Source: Chitinophaga fulva
Lineage (GTDB): Bacteria; Bacteroidota; Bacteroidia; Chitinophagales; Chitinophagaceae
DNA: 64,000 bases
Assembly (NCBI RefSeq): GCF_012927205.1
Contig: NZ_JABBGC010000004.1
Coordinates: forward strand, 970,485-1,034,484
Direction of reading: 5' to 3'
Shown: piece after piece, positions 25,085 through 34,071 of the stretch
Position numbering within the stretch: position 1 is the stretch's first letter
Layout: each line of letters starts with the position of its first letter
Notes under the pieces: generated by a model
Seen by the model: the letters and a program-made list of their open reading frames with translations, nothing else
The model's database searches: none
What the model was told of the DNA's origin: nothing
Program-made: the position numbers and the translations under genes

Positions 25085-26338
25085 TCAGGCCGACTTATAT
25101 GCTTTGATCATATCCCCGATTTCTTCTCTGTGGAGATATTCAGCCCAACCCAGCGGGTCACCGTCGTGTATGGCGTCTTTGATCTCCAGATTAGGGTGGG
25201 CGGATAATGCCAGTTGAGCCAGTGCGATATCATTTTTTTCTATAGCCGCATGTAGCAGTGTATATTGAAAATCCCCATACAGGCGGTTCACCTCTTCCTG
25301 GTTTTGAGCCAGTATGGCCGCGGCGCGGTCTTTCCAGCCGAGGTTCCACGCTTCCAAAGCACCACAGGCAACACCATGTGCTATCAGCCATTCGGCTGCC
25401 GCTGGTTGTTGACAGTGTACGGCCACTTCCAGTAAACGCATACCATTGCAGAGAGGGGCATGCAGATCTGCGCCGGCGAAGGCTTGCAGCGCGGTCATGT
25501 CACCTTTGCCAACTGCTTCCGCAAGGGCTATCTGTTCAGCGTCAGGCGGACGTGTCTGCAGCCGGTCATCGGTAATCCACCAGGTAACCCCGTCATTGAT
25601 CCATTGAAAGCCTAACTGTTCGTATATGGGCCTGCCCATGGGATTGGCATTCAGGGTGGCGTAATGATATCCCTTTTCGCGGGCATGTATACAGGCGGCG
25701 TTGACGATGGCCTTGCCAATGCCGCGGCCCCTCGCCTCCGGTACCACTCCTACATTGTAAATGCCTGCTACTCCGCCGCCGAACAGCAGCAGGGTCTGTG
25801 CCACAATACGGCCATGCAACGTAGCTACAAAACGTTGTACCAGCTCCGGGCTTTCATTTTGCAAGCCTGTCGTTCCCCGGTTGTTGTTTTCGGCATAGGG
25901 GAGCGCTTTAATGGTATGTAGGGGCGTGGCGTTGTCAGGTGCAATATGCAGGCCTTCCGGCGCAGCATAGGCCGCGTTGATGTTTTGCAGCTCCAGTGCC
26001 ATCCAACAGGGTTGCCATCCCGGCTGAAAGCCACGGGCGAGCAGCAGCACATCCAGCTGCGCTGTTGCCGGTGGGTTGAGTGACCAGCATCCGAGATTCT
26101 TGCTTGGGTGAGTCCGATAGTATTCCATCATCTCATTCAGCTTTGCGGTATCGCCGGACAGCGCGGGAAAGAGGATGGTGCCACTGCTTTCCGCTCCGAC
26201 GTAAGTCCAGGAGAGGCCTTCTTCCGTGTGTATGACGCCATTTTTGATACGGGCGTCGAGGAAGAATAAATCACAATGATTTTGCGCGATGGCAGCTTCC
26301 AGTTGTGGGGGAGTAGCGTTGCGTAAAATGGTATTCAT
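25085..26338 (-). CDS. GNAT acetyltransferase fused to ankyrin-like repeats
   Basis: A 417-residue two-part protein. Residues ~125-260 hold a GNAT N-acetyltransferase core with the acetyl-CoA loop GVVPEARGRGIGKAIVNA and a YEQLGF-type final motif. Residues ~275-417 are helical repeats resembling ankyrin units (ALAEAVGKGDMTALQAF; LLEVAVHCQQPAAAEWLIAHG; TLLHAAIEKNDIALAQLAL). The first ~120 residues may be a degenerate N-terminal GNAT half. It probably acetylates a small molecule or protein, with the repeats choosing a partner. It is monocistronic. The combination is unusual for a bacterial acetyltransferase. Confidence 0.82.
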   Translation of the reverse strand: MNTILRNATPPQLEAAIAQNHCDLFFLDARIKNGVIHTEEGLSWTYVGAESSGTILFPALSGDTAKLNEMMEYYRTHPSKNLGCWSLNPPATAQLDVLLLARGFQPGWQPCWMALELQNINAAYAAPEGLHIAPDNATPLHTIKALPYAENNNRGTTGLQNESPELVQRFVATLHGRIVAQTLLLFGGGVAGIYNVGVVPEARGRGIGKAIVNAACIHAREKGYHYATLNANPMGRPIYEQLGFQWINDGVTWWITDDRLQTRPPDAEQIALAEAVGKGDMTALQAFAGADLHAPLCNGMRLLEVAVHCQQPAAAEWLIAHGVACGALEAWNLGWKDRAAAILAQNQEEVNRLYGDFQYTLLHAAIEKNDIALAQLALSAHPNLEIKDAIHDGDPLGWAEYLHREEIGDMIKAYKSA

Positions 26339-26426
26339 GACGTCAGATTAACGGACAAACAGAATTTACGGATAGTTTTCTCAATAAAACTACTACAAAA
26401 AAATGCCAGGTGCAAAAAAGTCGAAA

Positions 26427-26450
26427 CCCGCATTGTATACACAATGCGGG
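26427..26450 (-). terminator. intrinsic terminator of the sigma/FecR/GH2 operon
   Basis: Perfect 10-base arms CCCGCATTGT and ACAATGCGGG with loop ATAC. On the minus strand the stem is followed by a T-rich run, so it would end transcription coming from the gene that stops at 26491. Confidence 0.82.
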
Positions 26451-26490
26451 CTTCTTTATGACTCTGGTCGCCAAACGAGAGTTATGTTGA

Positions 26491-26853
26491 TCAGTTTTCA
26501 GTCATACCCCAGTCCTTGTACTGTGCCCTTATTTTATTCAATACGGGGCCTTCAAACGGAACGCATCCACCCGCAAAAAAATCAGTCCAGGTGATATCGC
26601 TGTTGAAGTGGGCGAGAGTATAGCCATTTTCAAATGTCAGCAGGAGCTGATGTTTTTCCTGTATCACCTGAAAATGTCCGAGGGTATTGAGCAGCAGCCT
26701 TCTGAGGGCACCTTGCTCCATATAACCGGCTGCTGTTTCCTGGCATAACGGGAAAAGGGTATGTACCATCACGTAGTCTGCCAGGAAGGGTTGGACATTA
26801 AAATGAGCAGCGGCGAGTAATGACATCTCATAATATGCCGCTGCTGACTTCAT
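26491..26853 (-). CDS. uncharacterised small protein downstream of GH2
   Basis: A 120-residue protein from the ATG at 26853, one base after the GH2 stop codon, so it is translationally coupled. The frame is open to 26874 with an overlapping ATG, but 26853 avoids overlap. I do not recognise a family. It has a helical first half (SAAAYYEMSLLAAAHFNVQPF, GALRRLLLNTLGHFQVIQE) and a short strand region near LLLTFENGYTLAHFN. No signal peptide. It is the last gene of the operon and is followed by a strong terminator. Confidence 0.7.
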   Translation of the reverse strand: MKSAAAYYEMSLLAAAHFNVQPFLADYVMVHTLFPLCQETAAGYMEQGALRRLLLNTLGHFQVIQEKHQLLLTFENGYTLAHFNSDITWTDFFAGGCVPFEGPVLNKIRAQYKDWGMTEN

Positions 26854-26854
26854 T

Positions 26855-29494
26855 TTATTTCCATGTTTTTTCACCTTTTTTCATTTTGTCCAGGATATCC
26901 TGATAAGTCTTTTTATCGCTGGAGGGGGCCAGTTCCACAGCCTTTTCTTCATTAGCGATGGCATCATCTTTTTTTCCGGCTTTATACAGTACATTGGCAT
27001 ATGTGTCTATATAGGCCGGGTTGTTGTCCGCTTTCAGCAGGTGCTGGCACCAGTTGGCGGCATTGTTGAGGTGCGTGGGGTCAGAGATATTTTCAAAGAC
27101 GGTCCATGCGTAAGTGTTCAGCTCATTCGGAGCGATGTAAGCAGCGCATTTACCCACATATTGATCGGCAGCGGCGGCGAAGTTGTCCCAGTCTTTTTGA
27201 TTCAGGAGGTGAATGGTTTTGGCGCGCAGGAATATTTCTTCTCCGGGGGCGCCATATTGTTTGGTTTTCGCTTCTATTTTGCTCCAATCAGGCCGGGCAG
27301 CAGCGTCCTGCACATAAGGTTTAATTTCTTCGCTGTAGATGATGGTCATCAGTCTCGCATCGGCCTGGCGCTGACCAAGGGTTTTGTTGATCTGGTCACG
27401 GTTGTCCATCAGGAGGGCGAAACCTTTGTCACGGCTGCTGGTGGTGAATTTATTGATAAATGCCATCTGGCTGCGTGTCAGTGGCGCCTTCAACTGTTCG
27501 ATGTAGTCATTGGACACTTTGGTAGCATTGGGCTTATCGTTTACACGGAGTGCCATTTGTGCCAGTTGTAGCAGGAAAGGCCCGTCTTTTTTGCCTTTGT
27601 TGTAGGCTTCGAGCAGTGTGGCGTATTGGTTGTCCGGATTGGTGGTGTCGATGTCTTTAACGATGAAAGCGGCAGCCACATCGCTGGTGGGTGGAACGAA
27701 AGCGCTGTGTATCTGGCGCAATTGGGTCACCGGCATTTTGATCACTTCACGGTCATAAGAGATCAGGCCGTTTTCTTCCGTTTCCACGTCAAATGGTTCT
27801 GTATAGATAGAGCCACTGAGACCTTCTTCTTCAAATATTTTCAGGTGTCTGTTCATGAAACCGTATTTGCGCGCGAAGGCAGCAGCCGGGATGGAAATAT
27901 ACCCCCATCCGTCGGCTTCATTCCATTGGTGATTAGGTGTTTTCACCTGTACACCGCCCCATTCGCCGAGCACTCTTGCTTTGCCGGGGAGGGCAGGCGC
28001 AATACCAGGGCCGGGGTAATCATGTATGTCTGTCAGGTCGCTGCTTTTCCATTTTTCGTTGGGGTCTTTGGGAGATTCCCGGTCATAGTTTTCACCGGTG
28101 TGGCCGTTGATGATGCGGGAAGGGTCCATCTGTTTCATCACTTCGGTAAGGCGTTGCTGATCATAGCGCGCCCAGCCTTCGTTGAACAGTACCCAGCAAA
28201 CGATAGAGGGAGCGTTAAAACATTGGGCGACAGTAGCTGCATTTTCTTTTTCGAAATTCTTGCGGGCATCTGCGCTGTTGTTAGGACAGGTAACCATGTC
28301 CTGCCATACGAGGATGCCTTCTTTATCACAATGGTAGTACCAGCGGGCCGGTTCTACTTTTACGTGTTTGCGGATCGTATTGAAGCCCATGGATTTGATG
28401 GCGAGGATATCAAATTTAAGCGCGTCGTCGGTGGGGGCGGTGTAAAGCCCGTCGGGCCAGAAGCCCTGGTCCAGCACGCCGAGGTTGTAGGTGTATTTTC
28501 CATTGAGGAAGATACGTTCCTGGTCGTTCTCGTCTTTTTTGATTTCGATTTTACGCATGCCGAAGTAAGAGCCAACGGTGTCGACTACTTTATTGTTATA
28601 CAGCAGTTTTACGGTAAGGTTATAGAGGAAAGGCTCGTTGGGCGACCAGAGGCGGGCGTTTGGAACGGGCAATTGTAAATCGGTGTTGGGTTTGCCTTTG
28701 ATGGTGCCAACCACAGCTCCGTTGGAGGATGCTACTGCTTCCACTGAATAGCCGGCAGCATTGCCGGGAGTGTTCACGCGCAGGTCGAGTTGTTGCTGGT
28801 CTACCTGCGGTACCATTTTCAGTCCGTCGATATACACAGCTGGTACTGTTTCCAGCCAAACCGTTTGCCAGATGCCGCTGCTGCCGGTGTACAGGATATT
28901 GCGGGGTTGCAGCACCTGTTTACCGTGCGGGTTGTCGCCTGCATCGGTGGGGTCGAGTACAGATACGACCAGTTCATTGCCTTTATCTTTCAGCTGGTCA
29001 GTGATATCGAACTGGAAGCCGGTGTAGCCGCCGGTGTGGTTGCCCAGTTTTTTACCGTTGAGGAAAACGGTCGCGTTGAAATCGACAGCGCCGAAGTGCA
29101 GCAGTACCCTGTCTTTTCCTTTAGCGGTTGGTTTATTGAAAGTTCTTTTATACCATAAGCGTTGATCCGGCTGTAAGGTTTTCTGTACGCCGGAGAGGGC
29201 CGATTCGAGGGGAAACGGGACGAGTATTTCACCGTTAAAGGAAGCGGGTGGTGTTTGGTCGCCGGCGCTGGTGATAGCGTATTGCCAGATGCCGTTGAGG
29301 TTTTCCCAATTGGGCCGTACCATTTGTGGCCGGGGGTATTCGGGCAGGGTATTGGAGGGACTGACTTCTTTGGCCCATCTGGTTTGGAGAGGGGAAGGTT
29401 TCATTTTCCAGGATACCGCCGTTTGGCCGGACGCGAGGATACTGAGGGAGGTGCATCCCAAAACGAGGAATGCAACGCTGATTTGTCGTAACAT
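26855..29494 (-). CDS. secreted GH2 beta-glycosidase with C-terminal repeat region
   Basis: An 879-residue exported glycosidase with a signal peptide of about 23 residues. Residues ~60-220 are the GH2 sugar-binding domain, ~220-315 the immunoglobulin-like domain and ~325-590 the TIM barrel. The acid/base is Glu439 in VLFNEGW and the nucleophile is probably Glu511 in LGEWGG. This group includes beta-galactosidase, beta-glucuronidase and beta-mannosidase-like enzymes; the specificity cannot be fixed. The last ~230 residues are helical with a TPR-like pattern (NTYAWTVFENI, TYANVLYKAGKKDDAIANEEKA), atypical for GH2. It lies 119 bases downstream of fecR on the same strand, so it may be controlled by the adjacent ECF system. 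Confidence 0.88.
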   Translation of the reverse strand: MLRQISVAFLVLGCTSLSILASGQTAVSWKMKPSPLQTRWAKEVSPSNTLPEYPRPQMVRPNWENLNGIWQYAITSAGDQTPPASFNGEILVPFPLESALSGVQKTLQPDQRLWYKRTFNKPTAKGKDRVLLHFGAVDFNATVFLNGKKLGNHTGGYTGFQFDITDQLKDKGNELVVSVLDPTDAGDNPHGKQVLQPRNILYTGSSGIWQTVWLETVPAVYIDGLKMVPQVDQQQLDLRVNTPGNAAGYSVEAVASSNGAVVGTIKGKPNTDLQLPVPNARLWSPNEPFLYNLTVKLLYNNKVVDTVGSYFGMRKIEIKKDENDQERIFLNGKYTYNLGVLDQGFWPDGLYTAPTDDALKFDILAIKSMGFNTIRKHVKVEPARWYYHCDKEGILVWQDMVTCPNNSADARKNFEKENAATVAQCFNAPSIVCWVLFNEGWARYDQQRLTEVMKQMDPSRIINGHTGENYDRESPKDPNEKWKSSDLTDIHDYPGPGIAPALPGKARVLGEWGGVQVKTPNHQWNEADGWGYISIPAAAFARKYGFMNRHLKIFEEEGLSGSIYTEPFDVETEENGLISYDREVIKMPVTQLRQIHSAFVPPTSDVAAAFIVKDIDTTNPDNQYATLLEAYNKGKKDGPFLLQLAQMALRVNDKPNATKVSNDYIEQLKAPLTRSQMAFINKFTTSSRDKGFALLMDNRDQINKTLGQRQADARLMTIIYSEEIKPYVQDAAARPDWSKIEAKTKQYGAPGEEIFLRAKTIHLLNQKDWDNFAAAADQYVGKCAAYIAPNELNTYAWTVFENISDPTHLNNAANWCQHLLKADNNPAYIDTYANVLYKAGKKDDAIANEEKAVELAPSSDKKTYQDILDKMKKGEKTWK

Positions 29495-29613
29495 GTTCAG
29501 GTCGGTTAATAATAACTAGATAATCGATGTCTATTAATATACGTTATGCGGGTGCTTACAGGCCGCAGCCGTGTATTTTGGTTGGTTTTGGGGGACAAGC
29601 CCTGGTCAGGAGC

Positions 29614-30729
29614 CTATTCAAAATGGAGGACGCCTTGCTGGTCATACCTGGATTTGATGCCATCGGCGCGTTCCAGGTTATGAAGGAAAGCTTGCAGGGG
29701 CTGGTTCCGGTCTATAATGCCGAAGAAGCGTCTGCTGCTGACTCTTTGGTTATCCAGGGCGATAGTAACGCCGAACCAACGGAGTATTACAGGGGCGAGT
29801 TCCTGCAGGGAGGCGTTTTCGAAGGTATATACTCCTGTGCGCCAGCCCAGCACTTTGTCCGCGTCGAAGGCTTCTGTTGTGATACCGCTGTGGGTGCTGG
29901 TGATTTCGTAGCCGGGTTTAAGGAGAACGTCCTTTTTGCCGGTGGCTATTTTCACAGCGCCTTCCACGAGGGCTACTTTAACGAGGCCTGCATCATAGGT
30001 ATTGATATTAAAGGCGGTGCCCAGTACGTTGACAGTATTGCCGGGCAGGTGCACAATGAAAGGCTGGTCTGCTTTGGCGGCAATCTGGAGATAGGCTTCC
30101 CCGTTGATGGTTATTTCGCGGGTTTTGCCCGGGAAGGTGAACGGGAAACTAATGGTGGTGGCGGCGTTTAGTTGTATCTGTGTGCCGTCTGCCAGTAAAA
30201 GGTGGTAGTCTTTGCCTGCCGGAACGGTGAGGGTGTTGATCCCGGTTCCGTTTTGATGGCTGGCATCGAAGCTAAGCGTATGTTGTGTATTATTTAATAC
30301 GGTGTTGCCCACCCGGATTCCTGCTGAGTCGTTGCTGAGGTCGATGGTTTTACCTTCAGCCGTCATCAGGCGGATGGTGTGGATGGCGGTGTCCTGTACT
30401 GCTGCCAACGGCTGCTGTGCCGTATGTACGAGCAGGTACCAGCTTCCCACGATGGCGATTAAGCAGGCTGCGGCGATACTGATGGCTTTTTTGACAAAAC
30501 GAAGCCTGTTCCCGGTGTTGAGGTCTGCCAGTACCTCGTCAACGGGATGCTGATCATAGCTTTCGCTTGCATCAGCCAGTAGCCGGGAGCGTTCACGCTG
30601 GATGCCCTCCCAGATATTGCGTGCCTGGAGATCTTCCCTGATGGCGCTTTGCAGAAAGGATTTGTCTTCCTCACTGATCATTCCCAGCAGCTCATCAAAA
30701 GATAGGTCTCTAATTTTTTCATAATCCAT
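29614..30729 (-). CDS. FecR-family anti-sigma factor
   Basis: A 371-residue membrane-spanning regulator. Residues 1-~85 are cytoplasmic and should bind the sigma factor; ~88-105 (AISIAAACLIAIVGSWYLLV) is the single membrane helix. The periplasmic part has the FecR signature PAGKDYHLLLADGTQIQLNAATTISFP, then GEAYLQIAAKADQPFIV and a C-terminal secretin/TonB-like short region. It begins 45 bases after the sigma gene. FecR proteins normally receive a signal from the N-terminal STN domain of a TonB-dependent receptor; here the only STN protein nearby is the orphan at 31738. Confidence 0.92.
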   Translation of the reverse strand: MDYEKIRDLSFDELLGMISEEDKSFLQSAIREDLQARNIWEGIQRERSRLLADASESYDQHPVDEVLADLNTGNRLRFVKKAISIAAACLIAIVGSWYLLVHTAQQPLAAVQDTAIHTIRLMTAEGKTIDLSNDSAGIRVGNTVLNNTQHTLSFDASHQNGTGINTLTVPAGKDYHLLLADGTQIQLNAATTISFPFTFPGKTREITINGEAYLQIAAKADQPFIVHLPGNTVNVLGTAFNINTYDAGLVKVALVEGAVKIATGKKDVLLKPGYEITSTHSGITTEAFDADKVLGWRTGVYTFENASLQELAPVILRWFGVTIALDNQRVSSRRFFGIIDRNQPLQAFLHNLERADGIKSRYDQQGVLHFE

Positions 30730-30774
30730 TTGAATGGGATGTTATCCTATTAACGGTGTTCACGACAAAAAGTA

Positions 30775-31320
30775 CTATAGGTCACGGGAAGATTTTAGTT
30801 TTTTTCTGAGAATCCGGAGAGTCGTGCTCATTTGATTTTTCACCGTTTGGAGAGAGAGGTTTTTTTCCGCAACAATTTCCCGTTGCGTTTTATCTTCCAT
30901 GTATGACATTTCAAAGACGGCCCTTTGGGCCAGGGGCAAGGCATTAATAGCAGTGGCCAGTTGTAGTGACAGCTCTTTTCGTTCCATAGGATTAACACAG
31001 ACGGTCAGTTCCTTCAGGCTCATATATTGATGTACGTTGCGCTCTTTTACCACGCTGCGCCGGATACGGTCCATACACTTGTTGCGTACACAGGTGGCCA
31101 GATAACTCTTCAGATGAAGATTGTCCACCAGCTTGTCCCGCCGGTTCCAGATCACGATCAGCACATCATGTACCACATCCGCCGCTTCTTCCGCATCTTT
31201 CAGGATGTAGTTAGCCTCTATGTGCAGCCGTTTGTAATAACGATTGTAAAGCTGGGTGAATGCCCACTCGCTGCCGACCTTCAGGTCTGCTACCAATTGT
31301 GCATCAGTGTAAGGTTCCAT
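30775..31320 (-). CDS. ECF RNA polymerase sigma factor
   Basis: A 181-residue sigma-70 factor of the ECF type found beside FecR in Bacteroidota. Region 2 is GSEWAFTQLYNRYYKRLHIEAN through DAEEAADVVHDVLIVIWNRRD. Region 4 includes LPLAQRAVFEMSYMEDKTQREIVAEKNLSLQTVKNQM, read in sections. It directs RNA polymerase to target promoters when the FecR partner is signalled. It is the first gene of the minus-strand set sigma, fecR, GH2, small protein. The 417-base region upstream is shared with the divergent STN gene. Confidence 0.93.
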   Translation of the reverse strand: MEPYTDAQLVADLKVGSEWAFTQLYNRYYKRLHIEANYILKDAEEAADVVHDVLIVIWNRRDKLVDNLHLKSYLATCVRNKCMDRIRRSVVKERNVHQYMSLKELTVCVNPMERKELSLQLATAINALPLAQRAVFEMSYMEDKTQREIVAEKNLSLQTVKNQMSTTLRILRKKLKSSRDL

Positions 31321-31737
31321 CGTACTTTCCCCCTATTAAATAATGTGTTTTAACATAACTTACCAGTCAATAAATTATATTCCCATGTATCTGTCAATGG
31401 TTATCGGGAATGAAAATGAAAGGGGTCTTCAGAACAGTTACATAAATAGTATTAACTCTGAGTTAATATACTGTTACCAAATTAAGATATTCTACTATCG
31501 GGGAAACAACCGCAACCATCACAGATTGTTAAGCATTTGTAAAGCATGATTTTATTACTGATGACTTGTTAACAACCACCGGAATTTGTGTCTGCTGATG
31601 GTACTTTTTATGATCCATCACGTTTAGATATATGTATTGTTTTTTGGCTAGATGAAAGACCTCTCTGAAGCCCTTGCCCGGTATTACCCCTTTAGTTATT
31701 AGTTATTCATATTCCAAACTTCCCTCTATAATATATT
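31321..31737. other. 417-base A+T-rich divergent intergenic region
   Basis: Separates the ECF sigma gene from the STN-domain gene. It is markedly A+T-rich and contains a short ORF I do not believe. I see no exact TAnnTTTG box and no strong hairpin. It may hold sigma-factor-specific promoters that do not match the housekeeping consensus. Confidence 0.4.
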
Positions 31738-32103
31738 ATGAAGACACACCTCCTTATCCTCTGGCTCCCGCTCTTCTCCCTCTCACCTCATAGTATGTCC
31801 AACCAGGCGGAGAAAATAAAAGTCAACGTCAATGTCCGCAATGCCCCGCTCCGGGAAGTCTTCAGGCAGATCAGTCAACAAACAGGCCTTCGCTTTTTCG
31901 GCAGCAACACCGCTCCTTACGATACAAAAATATCCCTTCAGCAAACCGGCGCGGAACTTCGCAGCCTGCTCGATGAAATCCTCCTGCCACTCCATTGCTC
32001 CTGGGAAATATCCGGTAAAGTCATCATCATCAGCAAAAAGAATGCTTCGCCAACAGGTCCTGTGACAGACATCCTCTCCCGGAACGCTTCCCGCTCCCCA
32101 TGA
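31738..32103 (+). CDS. stand-alone STN-domain protein (truncated TonB-receptor N-terminus)
   Basis: A 121-residue exported protein: signal peptide (~1-22), then a Secretin/TonB short N-terminal domain (KVNVNVRNAPLREVFRQIS, ISLQQTGAELRSLLDEI, then SGKVIIISKK). In SusC/FecA-type receptors this domain continues into a carboxypeptidase-like region, plug and barrel, but here the frame ends after ~20 unstructured residues and no plug or barrel codons follow. It is either a broken receptor or a free signalling domain that could still touch the neighbouring FecR. It diverges from the sigma/FecR genes and lies 69 bases before the polyketide operon on the same strand. Confidence 0.8.
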   Translation: MKTHLLILWLPLFSLSPHSMSNQAEKIKVNVNVRNAPLREVFRQISQQTGLRFFGSNTAPYDTKISLQQTGAELRSLLDEILLPLHCSWEISGKVIIISKKNASPTGPVTDILSRNASRSP

Positions 32104-32172
32104 CCCCGGCTTCGGCCCACTGCGGCAAAACGGCAACCGCACTGTTAAATATGTCGTATATTGCTAATGTAC

Positions 32173-33297
32173 ATGGGCTTAGAGCATCATATTATCATTA
32201 TCGGCGGCGGCCTTGCTGGCCTTACCAGTGCTATCCACCTTTCCCGGGCCGGACTGCGGGTGTCCCTGATCGAAAAAAACACCTATCCCAGGCATAAGGT
32301 CTGCGGAGAATATATTTCCAATGAAGTATTGCCATACCTGCAATGGCTGAACGCCGATCCTGCAGAACTGGCGCCGGCAGCTATTTCCAGGCTGCTGCTA
32401 TCGGCGGCCAACGGGAAAACCATCTCGGCCCCACTGCCGCTCGGTGGCTTCGGCGTCAGCCGGTATACTATGGACCACTTCCTGTTGCGCAGGGCACTGG
32501 CCGCAGGAACGCAACTGATCACCGACACGGTGACAGATGTGCAATACCAGCATGACCACTGTGTGGTCTATACGAAATCACACGCACCACTGACGGGCAC
32601 GGTAGTGCTGGGCGCTTTTGGTAAACGCTCCACCCTCGACCAGCGGCTGTCCCGCACCTTCCTCCGGAAGCCTGCGCCATGGCTGGCGGTAAAAGGGCAC
32701 TATGAAGGGGCATTCCCCGACGGACTGGTGGCTTTGCATAATTTCCCCGGCGGCTACTGCGGCATCTCTAAAACGGAAACGGGCGCACTCAATATCTGCT
32801 ACCTCGTACAGATGGACAGCTTCCGCCGCTACGGCGATATTGACCAGCACCGGGAAGCCGTGCTGTTCCGGAATCATCACCTGAAAACTATTTTTAATAA
32901 TAGCCGTCCGCTGTTTGATCACCCATTGGCTATCAGCCAGATTTCTTTTGAACAGAAAACAAAAGTGGAACAACATATGCTGCTGACGGGAGATACTGCC
33001 GGCCTTATCCATCCACTGTGTGGCAACGGGATGGCCATGGCGATCCACAGCGCCCGGATGGCGGCCACGGCTGTACTGCGTTTCTGTAATGATGCGGCGT
33101 ATGACCGCAACCGTATGGAAGCAGACTATGCACGGGAATGGGGACAGGCATTTAACCACCGCATGAAAATGGGGCGGTTGCTCAATAACCTGTTCCTGAA
33201 AGACAGATTGTCCACCTGGCTGGTGCAACAAATGGCTTCACTGCCCGCAGTGCTGCCGTTTATCATCAGACAAACACATGGGAATTTGATTATTTAG
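32173..33297 (+). CDS. FAD-dependent oxidoreductase of the type III PKS operon
   Basis: A 374-residue flavoprotein of the geranylgeranyl reductase/PHBH-like group. It starts with the dinucleotide fold HHIIIIGGGLAGLTSAIHLS, followed by YPRHKVCGEYIS, and has the second FAD motif LLTGDTAGLIHPLCGNGMA. Such enzymes hydroxylate aromatic rings or reduce double bonds; next to a type III polyketide synthase, ring hydroxylation or oxidation to a quinone is most likely (inference, by analogy with SrsC of Streptomyces). ATGs at 32167 and 32173 are both possible; 32173 gives the shortest N-terminus before the FAD motif. It is the first gene of the operon. Confidence 0.87.
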   Translation: MGLEHHIIIIGGGLAGLTSAIHLSRAGLRVSLIEKNTYPRHKVCGEYISNEVLPYLQWLNADPAELAPAAISRLLLSAANGKTISAPLPLGGFGVSRYTMDHFLLRRALAAGTQLITDTVTDVQYQHDHCVVYTKSHAPLTGTVVLGAFGKRSTLDQRLSRTFLRKPAPWLAVKGHYEGAFPDGLVALHNFPGGYCGISKTETGALNICYLVQMDSFRRYGDIDQHREAVLFRNHHLKTIFNNSRPLFDHPLAISQISFEQKTKVEQHMLLTGDTAGLIHPLCGNGMAMAIHSARMAATAVLRFCNDAAYDRNRMEADYAREWGQAFNHRMKMGRLLNNLFLKDRLSTWLVQQMASLPAVLPFIIRQTHGNLII

Positions 33298-33303
33298 ACA
33301 TTT

Positions 33304-33348
33304 GGTTATTTAAATATTGGAATGCCCAACCCCAATATTTAAATAACC
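33304..33348. repeat. long inverted repeat inside the polyketide operon
   Basis: Perfect 17-base arms at 33304-33320 and 33332-33348 around an 11-base loop, A+T-rich, between the flavoprotein stop and the methyltransferase start. It might moderate read-through, mark an mRNA processing site, or bind a regulator. A few A/T bases lead to the next ATG. Confidence 0.75.
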
Positions 33349-33366
33349 CAATAACAAAATATTAAA

Positions 33367-34071
33367 ATGTTCAGACAACGTATACTGGCACCAGAGATCA
33401 TGGACGATTTTTCCATGGAAGGCGAACAGCTGCAAAGGGCGCTGGAAAAGATCGCGCAGATCAACCGGCGCCTGGGAGGCAACCGAATCACGGTAAAAGG
33501 CGTAGATATGCTGATGCGTCAGCTGCCAGCCGGCAGCGAAGTGCGCATCGTGGACATCGGTTGCGGCAACGGAGACATGCTGCGGGCACTGGCCGCCCAC
33601 GGCCGGAAAAGACAATGGAAACTACAGTTGGCAGGCATCGACGCCAACCCGTTCACCATCCGGCTGGCAGGTGAGTTATCGGCTGCATATCCGGAAATCA
33701 GTTACCATTGCCTCGACGTTACACAGGGCCCGTGTCCTGAAATGGAAGGGGACATCGTATTGCTGACACTAACGCTTCATCATTTTACAGACCAGGAAAT
33801 ACTGGCGCTGATGCAATGTTTCCGCCGCAGCGCGTCGGCCGGCATCGTTGTCAACGACCTGCACCGCAGCGGCATTGCCTACCGGCTGTTTCAGCTGTTA
33901 TGTTATACGCTGCGCCTCGAAGAAATGACCCGTTATGATGGCCTTACTTCCATCATGCGCGGATTCAAACGTTCGGAGCTGGTACAACTGTCACAAAAAC
34001 TAAATATCAGGCGTCAAAGCCTCCGTTGGCGATGGGCTTTCCGTTACCAATGGGTTATATCTAATTTATGA
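33367..34071 (+). CDS. class I SAM-dependent methyltransferase of the type III PKS operon
   Basis: A 234-residue methyltransferase. Motif I is VRIVDIGCGNGDMLRAL, the acidic end of strand 2 is LAGIDANPF, and motif post-II/III is GDIVLLTLTLHHFTDQEIL. The N-terminal ILAPEIMDDFSMEG region is typical of small-molecule methyltransferases associated with polyketide genes. Likely function is O- or C-methylation of the type III PKS product. It overlaps the PKS start by 4 bp, so translation is coupled. Class I folds differ from the SrsB (isoprenylcysteine-type) methyltransferase of the Streptomyces system, so the analogy is in gene content only. Confidence 0.88.
   Translation: MFRQRILAPEIMDDFSMEGEQLQRALEKIAQINRRLGGNRITVKGVDMLMRQLPAGSEVRIVDIGCGNGDMLRALAAHGRKRQWKLQLAGIDANPFTIRLAGELSAAYPEISYHCLDVTQGPCPEMEGDIVLLTLTLHHFTDQEILALMQCFRRSASAGIVVNDLHRSGIAYRLFQLLCYTLRLEEMTRYDGLTSIMRGFKRSELVQLSQKLNIRRQSLRWRWAFRYQWVISNL

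Noticed and set aside
27626-28678. A 350-codon open frame antisense to GH2
   Set aside because: It lies wholly inside the well-supported GH2 gene and shows no recognisable domain.
29527-30171. A 214-codon plus-strand frame opposite fecR
   Set aside because: Shadow of the fecR gene; no promoter and no family features.
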